A stretch of DNA of 9,561 nt from CAYVBE01 sp964448935 (GTDB taxonomy: Bacteria; Planctomycetota; Brocadiia; SM23-32): contig CAYVBE010000165.1 of assembly GCA_964448935.1 (NCBI GenBank), positions 1 to 9,561 on the forward strand, given 5' to 3'. Below, in pieces: positions 1 to 6,783 of this stretch. A program made the position numbers and the translations under genes. Numbering within the stretch: position 1 is the first letter of the stretch; each line of letters begins with the position of its first letter. Below the pieces are notes generated by a model, which was not told the origin of the DNA, searched no databases, and saw only the letters and a program-made list of their open reading frames with translations.

Positions 1-84
1 GCCGCACCCGGGCTTGCGCAGCGGTGATCCGGAAAGGACAACGGAAACCCGATAACTGAATGACCCTGGGAGGCGACCCGTGCC

Positions 85-1128
85 TCAGCGCGGTGCGTTT
101 TCAGCGGGCGCGATGGGGCCGATGTACTCGGTGGCGACCACGATGTTGTCGAAGCGCACGGGGTTGACGGTCCGGGGGTCCTCGACGCGGTTCTGCCGCG
201 CGGCGTTGGGGGTCACGTAGTGCAGCAGCCAGAAGAAGTTGATCTTCAGCTCGTTCGTGGTGCGCCAGCAGAAGCCCTGGAACGGCTCCCCGCCCTCCTC
301 CAGAAGGTGGAATCCGGCCCTGTTCCACGGGCTGCGGGGCACGCCCTTGATGAAGTGCGCCGCCGGCCGGCCGTCCAGCCACAGGGCCAGCTCCCCGTCG
401 TGGCTGCGCGGCTCGGAGTTGCACTTCATCATTACCTCCACGCACTGCCACCGTCCGGCGGGCACCTGGTGGTCGCGGACCGGCCGGAGCGGGTTGCCCC
501 AGTAGCGCCCGTCGCCGTGTATCTTCATCTCGTGCCAGTAGTTGTAGAAGTTCCAAACGCCCGGCGGCGGGGCCTCACCCCGGCGGCCCCACGGCTCGAT
601 GCCCACGGTCATCCGCTCGTCTCCACGCGGCCGCTCACCCGCTCCGCCCTGGGGCCAGCGCGTCGAGGGGCGGTAGCCGCCCAGATGGACGAAATGGTGG
701 ATGTACTCCGGCCGGTTGGAGAAGCGGACGTAGAACCGCGCGTAGGCCGTGTCCACCCCGCGCGGCAGCCGCCGGTAGAGATACCCGCCGGTGTTGCGGT
801 GGAGCGTGGCGGTGATCTGTAGGGACCGGTGGCCGGGGTCGTGCGGCGGCGCGTCCGGGACCAGGGCCAGGGCGCTCCGGTCGGGATTCTTCACGCTCTC
901 CCAGCGGTCGCCCAGGTCCTCCAGCGTCCCGGTCTCGAAGTCCTCCGTCAGCAGCGCCGCCTCGTCCCGCTCGATGCCCCGGTCCCCCGGATACCGGGCG
1001 GACAATCCGTACCCGGCGGGCAGCATGGCCCCCTTCGCCACCTCGCCGGGCGTGGGCGAGGGGGCTGCCCACAGCAGGCAGGCCGTCACGGCACCCGACA
1101 GCACAGAAGCGATCGAACCCGCCCGCAT
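85..1128 (-). CDS. Secreted protein of unknown function, concanavalin/jelly-roll-like
   Basis: Probably a 347-residue exported protein. The open frame continues upstream to 1311, but the ATG at 1126-1128 is preferred: it has a GGAGGT ribosome site (plus-strand 1135-1140) at 6 nt spacing, and it begins a signal peptide (MRAGS, then a hydrophobic stretch to about residue 22, AxP-rich end). A sigma-70-type promoter lies just upstream. The mature part opens with an acidic EDFETGTL segment (about residues 62-69). It is then rich in aromatic residues and short strand-like blocks: GGYLYRRL, YARFYVRFS, YIHHFVHLGGY, WNFYNYWHEMK, GRWQCVEVMMK and GELALWLDG. This is the pattern of LamG or polysaccharide-lyase-like beta-sandwiches that bind glycans. 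No catalytic residues can be assigned, and no family name is claimed. The gene is divergent from the polyphosphate enzyme and is not obviously linked to it in function. Coding status is confident; the function is not. Confidence 0.8.
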   Translation of the reverse strand: MRAGSIASVLSGAVTACLLWAAPSPTPGEVAKGAMLPAGYGLSARYPGDRGIERDEAALLTEDFETGTLEDLGDRWESVKNPDRSALALVPDAPPHDPGHRSLQITATLHRNTGGYLYRRLPRGVDTAYARFYVRFSNRPEYIHHFVHLGGYRPSTRWPQGGAGERPRGDERMTVGIEPWGRRGEAPPPGVWNFYNYWHEMKIHGDGRYWGNPLRPVRDHQVPAGRWQCVEVMMKCNSEPRSHDGELALWLDGRPAAHFIKGVPRSPWNRAGFHLLEEGGEPFQGFCWRTTNELKINFFWLLHYVTPNAARQNRVEDPRTVNPVRFDNIVVATEYIGPIAPAENAPR

Positions 1129-1197
1129 CTGGCCACCTCCGCGCAGAGAGAAAACACCGTTCAACGCGATAGACCTGCCATCCGATCCGGCTGCACC

Positions 1198-1227
1198 ATG
1201 ATACGTCCGTTCTGCTGAACTCGTCAA
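1198..1227 (-). promoter_or_regulatory. Sigma-70-type promoter for the secreted-protein gene
   Basis: On the minus strand, TTGACG (plus 1222-1227) is followed after 18 bp by TATCAT (plus 1198-1203). Each hexamer matches 5 of 6 consensus bases. Transcription would start near 1190, leaving a leader of about 62 nt before the ATG at 1128. Prediction from sequence only. Confidence 0.55.
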
Positions 1228-1258
1228 GATCGTAGCCTGCGGAAACCCATAGACAAGC

Positions 1259-1287
1259 TTGACCCGGCGGGTGCCGGGAAGTATCAT
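1259..1287 (+). promoter_or_regulatory. Sigma-70-type promoter for the polyphosphate phosphotransferase gene
   Basis: TTGACC (1259-1264), a 17-bp spacer and TATCAT (1282-1287) give a near-ideal sigma-70 promoter, 5 of 6 matches in each box with optimal spacing. The predicted start near 1294 leaves only about 8 nt before the ATG at 1302 but about 23 nt before the ATG at 1317, which favours 1317 as the translation start. The spacer contains a perfect inverted repeat, CCCGGC-GGGT-GCCGGG (1263-1278), that overlaps the end of the -35 box and could be an operator. Confidence 0.65.
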
Positions 1288-1316
1288 TTTAGCACCTTCT
1301 GATGGGGACAAGGCCC

Positions 1317-2798
1317 ATGCTGGAGCTGGTAGACCTGGACAAGAGGCTGTCGCGGGAAGAGTATAAACCGGTCTGGGAGGCCCTGAAGATCCGCATGGGT
1401 CAGTGCCAGCGGGCCGCGCGCCGGGCGGGCATCCCGGTGGCCATCGTATTCGAAGGCTGGGATGCGGCGGGGAAGGGCACGGCCATCAACCGCCTGACCC
1501 AGGCGCTGGACCCGCGCGGGTATAGGGTCCACCCCATCAACCCGCCCACCGAGGAGGAGGCCCTGCGCCCGTGGATGTGGCGCTTCTGGCAGGCCACGCC
1601 CGGCGCGGGGAAGATCGCCATCTTCGACCGCTCCTGGTACGGCCGCGTGCTCGTCGAGCGCATCGAGGGGGACACCGGCGACCGTGAGGTCCAGGCTGCC
1701 TGGCGCGACATAGATGTGTTCGAGCGGCAACTTGCCGACTCCGGGACCGTCATCGTCAAGTTCTGGCTGCACATCAGCCGCAAGGAGCAGAAGAAGCGCT
1801 TCAAGCGCCTGAAGAAGAACGAGGCGACCGCCTGGAAGGTGGGCAAGAGCGAGAAGCGGCAGAACAAGAATTACGACGAATTGATCGAGGCGGTCGAGGA
1901 GATGCTGGCGCGCACCAGCACCCCGCACGCGCCGTGGACCGTCGTCGAGGCCACCCAGGGGCGCTGGTGCCGCGTGAAGATATACGAGACCGTCATCGCC
2001 GCCATAGAGCGGGAACTGGAGAAGCGCTCGGTCCCGATGCCGGACCGCGAGACCACCCCGGCTGCCGTCCAGTCCGTGACCGGCGGCGACACGATCCTGG
2101 ACCGCGTGGACCTGAGCCTGACCCTGGAGCGCGACGAGTACGACAAGAATCTGTCCGAACTCCAGGAGCGGCTCCGGATACTGGAGCACGAACTCTATCT
2201 GGCCCGCACCCCCGTGATCATTGCCTACGAGGGCTGGGACGCCGGGGGGAAGGGTGGCAACATCCGGCGGCTGGTGCGCGGGCTGGACCCCCGGGGCTAC
2301 GAGGTGATCCCGGTCGCCGCGCCGACGGAGGAGGAGTTGGGCCACCACTACCTGTGGCGCTTCTGGCGCAACGTACCCAAGGCCGGGCATATCACCATCT
2401 TCGACCGCACCTGGTACGGGCGCGTGCTGGTGGAGCGGGTCGAGGGGTTGTGCCCGGAATCCGACTGGCGGCGGGCCTACACCGAGATCAACGAGTTCGA
2501 GCGGCAGTTGACGGACTTCGGCACGGTGCTGCTGAAGTTCTGGCTCCAGATAGACCGGGAGGAGCAGCTCCGGCGCTTCGAGGCGCGCCAGGAGACCGAT
2601 TACAAGAACTGGAAGATCACCGACGAGGACTGGCGCAACCGGGAGAAGTGGGACCTCTACGAGGCCGCTGTGGTGGACATGCTGGAACGCACCAGCACTA
2701 CCTACGCCCCGTGGACCATCCTGGAGGCCAACTCCAAGCTTTACGCCCGCGTAAAGGCCCTCCAGACGGTGGCCGACGCCCTCGAGGCCGCCCTGTGA
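1317..2798 (+). CDS. pap: Polyphosphate:AMP phosphotransferase, tandem PPK2 domains
   Basis: A cytoplasmic kinase of about 493 residues, expected to transfer phosphate from polyphosphate to nucleotides (AMP to ADP in characterised two-domain PPK2 enzymes). It contains two homologous PPK2 domains. Domain 1 (about residues 10-235) has the Walker A loop GWDAAGKGT (47-55) and the Walker B segment IFDRSWYGRVLVER (102-115). Domain 2 (about 265-490) has GWDAGGKGG (306-314) and IFDRTWYGRVLVER (361-374). Each domain also has a PTEEE block, a W-R-F-W block and a basic lid region with EQ..RF. The length fits the two-domain class. An in-frame ATG at 1302 exists, but it lies about 8 nt from the predicted transcript start and has no ribosome site; the ATG at 1317 follows GGGGACAAGG. 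Both Walker motif sets look intact, unlike enzymes in which the N-terminal domain is degenerate. The exact nucleotide preference cannot be read from sequence. Confidence 0.93.
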   Translation: MLELVDLDKRLSREEYKPVWEALKIRMGQCQRAARRAGIPVAIVFEGWDAAGKGTAINRLTQALDPRGYRVHPINPPTEEEALRPWMWRFWQATPGAGKIAIFDRSWYGRVLVERIEGDTGDREVQAAWRDIDVFERQLADSGTVIVKFWLHISRKEQKKRFKRLKKNEATAWKVGKSEKRQNKNYDELIEAVEEMLARTSTPHAPWTVVEATQGRWCRVKIYETVIAAIERELEKRSVPMPDRETTPAAVQSVTGGDTILDRVDLSLTLERDEYDKNLSELQERLRILEHELYLARTPVIIAYEGWDAGGKGGNIRRLVRGLDPRGYEVIPVAAPTEEELGHHYLWRFWRNVPKAGHITIFDRTWYGRVLVERVEGLCPESDWRRAYTEINEFERQLTDFGTVLLKFWLQIDREEQLRRFEARQETDYKNWKITDEDWRNREKWDLYEAAVVDMLERTSTTYAPWTILEANSKLYARVKALQTVADALEAAL

Positions 2799-2810
2799 CT
2801 GTCGCAGTCA
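2796..2810. terminator. Small hairpin covering both stop codons of the convergent pair
   Basis: TGACTG-TCG-CAGTCA is a perfect 6-bp inverted repeat with a 3-nt loop. Its outer TGA (2796-2798) is the stop codon of the polyphosphate enzyme, and its outer TCA (2808-2810) is the complement of the stop of the TonB-dependent receptor. It is the only hairpin in the 9-bp gap between the two genes, so it may contribute to termination in both directions. There is no T-run on either side and the stem is short, so a classical intrinsic terminator is not established. Confidence 0.3.
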
Positions 2811-5030
2811 GAACCGCCAGTTAAGGCCCAGTTTGACGTTGAATCCCGGTTCGTTGACGCCGGAACCGTGGATTCGGTAGTCCTCGTTGGTCAGGTTTTC
2901 CAGCCCGGCCCACACGTCCAGGTTCTCCCTGATGCGCCAGCCGCCCCGCAGGTCCACCGTGGTGTAGCCCGGCGTGCCGCCCGGGGGAATGCGCTGGGTG
3001 TCCGCCCGGTCTCGTGTGGACAGGTGGTCGGCGTCGCCGGCCGTGGTGAGGACGGCTTCCACCCACATCGGGTCATTACGGTGGTCCCAGCGCACGCCGA
3101 CCTGCCCGACGGGCGGCATCAGGCGGTCAATCGGCTCGCTCTTCGTCACCGGTGCGGAAGTCGGAAAGGTCTCGACTTCGCCGTACATCCAGGAGACCGA
3201 GCCGAAAACCGTCCACTCCGGCCGGAACCGGTAGCTGGCCTCCACCTCCATCCCGTGGACATAGCCGTCGCCGGCGTTCTTTTTGGTTACCTCGTTGTCG
3301 CCGCCGATGACGTCGCCCGTGGGTGTTCGGACGATCATGTCTTCGATGTCGGTGTAGTGGTACGCCACCTGCGTGGAGAACCGGTCAAACCGCGCCTTTA
3401 CGCCCGCCTCGTAGGAAAGGAAATACTCCGGGTCCAGGCCCGGGGACGGGGTTTCGATCTCATTGCTCCGCGCGGTGTCCAGGCGTGTCAGGTCCGAGAG
3501 GTTGGGCGCGCGAAAGCCCTGTGACACGCCGCCGAACACATTCCAGTGCCGGGGCCCGTCCACAAACCAGCTCGCCCGCGCGCTTCCCACAACGGTGCCC
3601 CAGTCTTCCGTAACGGAGATCTCGTTGCCCGTGTCGGGGTCCTTCACCTCGTCCGCGTCGGCCCTGGCATAGTTGTAGCGCCCGCCCAGTATCAGCTCCA
3701 ACCGATCGGAGACGGGCACGCTGTTCTGCAGATACAGGCCCAGCAAGTCGTAGCGCGCGTCATCTCCCACGGGGCCCTGTATCTCCCGTTTCTTCAGCGA
3801 GCCGTCGGGATTGAACTTGGTGGCGAACGAATCCACTCTGTCGTGATACCACTCCAGCCCGTAGGTCCACCTGCCGAGGGAGCCGGGGCTCTCAAACTGA
3901 ACCCCCAGGCCGCAGGTCTCCACGTCAACCCCTTGTCGGTCGCTGCTCATGTCGTTTTTTGCCCGCTCCCGGCGTTCCTCCAGCGTCTGGAAAGAGGAAG
4001 TGAGCACCAGGGAATCCACCACGCCTCCTCCGTTCTGCTTCGCATACCTCAGATAGGTCAGTGACCGGCGTTCAAACAGGATCCTCTCCAACTCGTTGCC
4101 CACCGTTGTTCCCTCCCAGCCAATGCCGTGCACGGTCTTGTGGGGGCGCCATGCGTCGTCTTCGTCCAGCAGATAGTGGGCGAACGTCCAGGCCGTGTCC
4201 TGGTCCGGGAAATAGTCCAGCCTGAGGTCCCCGCTGTAGACGTCGTAGCCGGTCTTATTCTGGGGTCCGACCGATCCCCCGCCGTCCACGTCGCCGAAGT
4301 CCTTCCCCGTGGCACCCAGAAGCAGGCCCAGGTCGGGCCCCCACGTTGCGTGGAGTTCTCCGCGCCCTACGAGGCTTCTTTCGGCCGTGGAGACGCGGCT
4401 GCGCAGCCGCCCTTGTCGGTTGAACCCCTCGGTGTATCCCTCGGGCCGGCGCAGGACGGCGTTGACCGTTCCGCCGACGGCGTCGCTTCCGTAAAGGACG
4501 GACGAGGGCCCCTTGACCACCTCAAGGCGGTCCACGGTGTAGGGATCAATGAGGTTCCAGTACTGGTTCGGCCCGTTGCGAAAGACCGAGTTGTTCAGCC
4601 GGATGCCGTCCACCAGCATCAGCGTGCGAAACCCCGTGAAGCCCCGGATGTAGGGTGAGCCCTGCGCCTGCGACGTCTTCTGCACCCAGATTCCCGGCAC
4701 GTCCTGCAGCGCCCGCGCGGTCGTCCGGGGCAGGTCCTGCGTGCGAAAGCCGTCCAGGTCCACGATGTTGAGCGTGAACGGGGCCTCAAAGGAATCCAGT
4801 TCGGTGCGGGTGGCGGTGATGACCACCTGCGAGGGGTCCGACGACCACGCGACCTCCGGGGCGAGCGGAATCTCGGCCGCCCCCTCCGTCCCGGGCTCCG
4901 CGGCACCGGCAGGAGCCAGGCAGACGGGCAGCAGCAGCAAAAACAGGCCCACAACGGTTCGAGTTTTGCGATGATGCCCGGTGGGAACACCTTGATCGAA
5001 GCGTTTGGCACGGCGGGTAGGCCATTTCAC
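2808..5030 (-). CDS. TonB-dependent outer-membrane receptor
   Basis: A 740-residue outer-membrane beta-barrel receptor that would import a scarce substrate using TonB/ExbB/ExbD energy. Translation starts at a GTG (5028-5030) preceded by AAGGAA (plus 5040-5045). A long basic n-region leads to a hydrophobic core (about residues 26-40) and a likely cleavage site near AGA-A (42-44). A TonB-box-like QVVITAT lies at 69-74. The plug domain follows (about 75-200), with VPGIWVQ, YIRGF, LMLVDGIRLN, RLEVVKGPSSVLYGSDAVGG and TVNAV. The barrel ends in NWRF with a terminal aromatic residue. FRAPNL (506-511) occurs in many siderophore and heme receptors. No histidine lies between it and the next conserved block, so heme specificity is not claimed. 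The plug sequence resembles the FepA/BtuB/heme-receptor supergroup; the ligand is unknown. The gene is divergent from the two-component operon and has a near-consensus sigma-54 promoter upstream, which is unusual for this class. Confidence 0.93.
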   Translation of the reverse strand: MKWPTRRAKRFDQGVPTGHHRKTRTVVGLFLLLLPVCLAPAGAAEPGTEGAAEIPLAPEVAWSSDPSQVVITATRTELDSFEAPFTLNIVDLDGFRTQDLPRTTARALQDVPGIWVQKTSQAQGSPYIRGFTGFRTLMLVDGIRLNNSVFRNGPNQYWNLIDPYTVDRLEVVKGPSSVLYGSDAVGGTVNAVLRRPEGYTEGFNRQGRLRSRVSTAERSLVGRGELHATWGPDLGLLLGATGKDFGDVDGGGSVGPQNKTGYDVYSGDLRLDYFPDQDTAWTFAHYLLDEDDAWRPHKTVHGIGWEGTTVGNELERILFERRSLTYLRYAKQNGGGVVDSLVLTSSFQTLEERRERAKNDMSSDRQGVDVETCGLGVQFESPGSLGRWTYGLEWYHDRVDSFATKFNPDGSLKKREIQGPVGDDARYDLLGLYLQNSVPVSDRLELILGGRYNYARADADEVKDPDTGNEISVTEDWGTVVGSARASWFVDGPRHWNVFGGVSQGFRAPNLSDLTRLDTARSNEIETPSPGLDPEYFLSYEAGVKARFDRFSTQVAYHYTDIEDMIVRTPTGDVIGGDNEVTKKNAGDGYVHGMEVEASYRFRPEWTVFGSVSWMYGEVETFPTSAPVTKSEPIDRLMPPVGQVGVRWDHRNDPMWVEAVLTTAGDADHLSTRDRADTQRIPPGGTPGYTTVDLRGGWRIRENLDVWAGLENLTNEDYRIHGSGVNEPGFNVKLGLNWRF

Positions 5031-5118
5031 GGGTAGGGTTCCTTTTCAGCTTTGTCCACAGGGAACACGACACCGTACGAACCGGAGCGGTTTGCCGACG
5101 CCTGGGACAAGTATGGGA

Positions 5119-5134
5119 TGCAAACAATGTGCCA
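5119..5134 (-). promoter_or_regulatory. Sigma-54 (-24/-12) promoter of the TonB-dependent receptor gene
   Basis: The minus strand reads TGGCACATTGTTTGCA, which matches the sigma-54 consensus TGGCACG-N4-TTGCW at every position except one (A for G after TGGCAC). The invariant GG (plus 5132-5133) and GC (plus 5120-5121) have the required spacing, and the preceding base is a pyrimidine as preferred. Transcription should start near 5108 on a purine, giving a leader of about 78 nt before the GTG at 5030. An NtrC-family activator is encoded next door, as such a promoter requires. Confidence 0.8.
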
Positions 5135-5148
5135 GGACGCCTCCCGCC

Positions 5149-5171
5149 CGGCACGCCCGCTTCCCGTGCCG
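5149..5171. repeat. 7-9-7 inverted repeat upstream of the sigma-54 promoter
   Basis: CGGCACG (5149-5155), a 9-nt spacer and CGTGCCG (5165-5171) form a perfect inverted repeat. It is centred near position -52 relative to the predicted sigma-54 start. A further copy of the half-site CGTGCCG occurs at 5247-5253. It may be a second protein-binding site. In this GC-rich region chance cannot be excluded. Confidence 0.4.
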
Positions 5172-5211
5172 TCGGGGATTGCTCGTTGCGCGACGCCATG
5201 AACAGGTCTTG

Positions 5212-5237
5212 TGCACAGATTGCACTCGATCTGTGCA
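5212..5237. promoter_or_regulatory. Candidate upstream activating site (9-8-9 palindrome)
   Basis: TGCACAGAT (5212-5220) and ATCTGTGCA (5229-5237) form a perfect 9-bp inverted repeat around an 8-nt spacer that itself starts with TGCAC. The dyad is centred about 116 bp upstream of the predicted sigma-54 start site of the receptor gene, within the usual 80-150 bp range for dimeric NtrC-type activators. It is also upstream of the kinase gene, so it could serve autoregulation. The arms are AT-richer than their surroundings. That the neighbouring response regulator binds here is inference. Confidence 0.6.
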
Positions 5238-5279
5238 TCAGCCGCCCGTGCCGAAGTGCGTGCGCGCTGTCTTCGTCGC

Positions 5280-5306
5280 TTGAACTGGCGTCGTGCGCCC
5301 TATAGC
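5280..5306 (+). promoter_or_regulatory. Weak sigma-70-like promoter of the two-component operon
   Basis: TTGAAC (5280-5285) and TATAGC (5301-5306) each match 4 of 6 consensus bases, with a short 15-bp spacer. They sit about 50 nt before the kinase start. The match is weak; the operon may instead use another promoter in the same region. Confidence 0.3.
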
Positions 5307-5357
5307 CTGTAGTCGGTCGGCGTGGGATGCGTACGAGTTCGAGAGATGCAGGTCGGC

Positions 5358-6770
5358 ATGAGTATATCCATCAGGCTCAGGACGGTCCTGGCGCTCAACG
5401 TCTTCGTCGTGGGGCTTGCGCTGACCTTGGGCTGGATCGCGCAGGACGTGGCCGGCGAACTCGTTCAGGAGCGCTTTGTTCAGAAGATGGTTACCAGTGC
5501 GTCCTCTTTCCTCAAAGGCAGCAGTCTTCCCCCGAACGACTCGGTGATGGGCTATTTCGGCGAGTTGTTTGACGCCGAGTGGGTCGTGTCCGGTGGGAAC
5601 TCCGGAGACATCATCGGCTCCAGTCTGCCGGCAACGCTTGCGGAGGAGTTCCGCGATCGGGCCATGGGGGCCGAACTGGCCGGGACGGCGCGGCTGGACA
5701 GCGGGGTATATCGTTTCCATTCCGCCGACGTGCAGGTGATGGACCCGCGGACCAGGCGGCGCATTCGAGGGCGGCTTTACATGCTGGTTCCCCGGGTCCA
5801 GTTGCAGTCGGCGCGCCGGCGGGCGCGCGCCAGGGTGGGGCGTGTCGTCTGGCCCGCGGCCATAGCGGCGACCGTGCTGGCGGTGTTGCTCTCCGTGTCC
5901 ATAACACACCCCATCCGAAAACTGGCCCGGCAGATGGACCGGCTTTCCGACGCGCAGCCGACGCCGGAGGCGGAGCATTCCGTCAGCGGCGGCCCCACGG
6001 AGGTATCCAGACTGGCCGCGTCCTTCTACCGGTTGATGGACCGGCTGCGCGACGCACAGCGCCAGGTGATCCAGAGCGACCGCCTGGCCACGCTGGGCAG
6101 GATGGCCTTGAGCGTCGCCCACGAACTGCGCAACCCGCTGAGCGGCATCCGGATGAACGTGCGCGTCCTGAAAGACCGCCAGGGCATGGAGCAGGACCCC
6201 GGCATCGAGGCGATACTCCGCGAGATTGACCGCATGGACCTGTATGTGGAGGAACTTATGAGCCTTGCCCCCGGCACGAGCGCGTCGAGCCGCAGTGCCT
6301 CGATGGAGCGCACACACCTGTCCGAACTCGCGGGCGGCGTTCTGACCATCCTGAGCGGCAGACTCCGCCACGCCGGGCTGGAGGTGCGGACTGATTATCC
6401 CCCGGATGAGCCGGCCGTCACCGCGGATGCAAACCAGATACGGCAGGTGGTGATGAACCTGCTGGTCAACGCCATAGAAGCCACGCCCGCGGGCGGAGCC
6501 ATTTCCGTGGGCATCCGCCGGACCGGTTCCGGAGTCCGGTTTTCGGTAACGGATTCGGGCGGGGGCGTGCAGTACACCGACGAGGACGTGTTCGCCGCCT
6601 TCGTGAGCAGCAAGCAGAACGGCAGCGGGCTGGGCCTCTATATCTGCCGGCACATGGTCACCGACCACGGAGGGACGATCGGCTATGAGAACGGCGACGC
6701 CGGCGCGACCTTCTGGTTTGAACTGCCGGACGAACCTGTTGCACGGGATGGGGAGACGACCTCGCCGTAG
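5358..6770 (+). CDS. Membrane sensor histidine kinase, NtrB/ZraS-like
   Basis: A 470-residue kinase that should autophosphorylate on histidine and pass phosphate to the response regulator encoded 13 bp downstream. TM1 spans about residues 8-28, followed by an extracytoplasmic region of about 134 residues with no fold I recognise. TM2 spans about 163-182, and a HAMP linker starting ITHPI runs to about 235. The HisKA box is SVAHELRNPL with H255. The ATP-binding domain has an N-box QVVMNLLVNAIEA (N367, N371), a G1 box DSGGG (399-403), an F-box VFAAF and a G2 box GSGLGL (422-427). All expected catalytic motifs are present. The ATG at 5358 is chosen because an AGGTC element lies just upstream and TM1 then starts close to the N-terminus. 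An ATG at 5346 and a GTG at 5322 are in frame and possible. The cognate partner is probably the next gene. Confidence 0.92.
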   Translation: MSISIRLRTVLALNVFVVGLALTLGWIAQDVAGELVQERFVQKMVTSASSFLKGSSLPPNDSVMGYFGELFDAEWVVSGGNSGDIIGSSLPATLAEEFRDRAMGAELAGTARLDSGVYRFHSADVQVMDPRTRRRIRGRLYMLVPRVQLQSARRRARARVGRVVWPAAIAATVLAVLLSVSITHPIRKLARQMDRLSDAQPTPEAEHSVSGGPTEVSRLAASFYRLMDRLRDAQRQVIQSDRLATLGRMALSVAHELRNPLSGIRMNVRVLKDRQGMEQDPGIEAILREIDRMDLYVEELMSLAPGTSASSRSASMERTHLSELAGGVLTILSGRLRHAGLEVRTDYPPDEPAVTADANQIRQVVMNLLVNAIEATPAGGAISVGIRRTGSGVRFSVTDSGGGVQYTDEDVFAAFVSSKQNGSGLGLYICRHMVTDHGGTIGYENGDAGATFWFELPDEPVARDGETTSP

Positions 6771-6783
6771 GAGGTGGAGACCT

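Noticed and set aside
1..84. Possible 3' end of an upstream plus-strand gene (two frames stay open to stops at 53-55 and 57-59).
   Set aside because: Too short to distinguish a real C-terminus from chance, and no motif is visible.
1284..2390. Long minus-strand open frame opposite the polyphosphate enzyme.
   Set aside because: It is a mirror of the GC-rich coding strand, has low-complexity Leu/Ala/Gly/Asp content and no motif, and the opposite strand encodes a clear PPK2 enzyme.
5175..5190. Possible plus-strand sigma-54 promoter for the two-component operon (GG at 5176-5177, GC at 5188-5189).
   Set aside because: Only GG, one G and TTGC match; the CAC of the -24 element is absent. Too weak beside the near-perfect minus-strand site.
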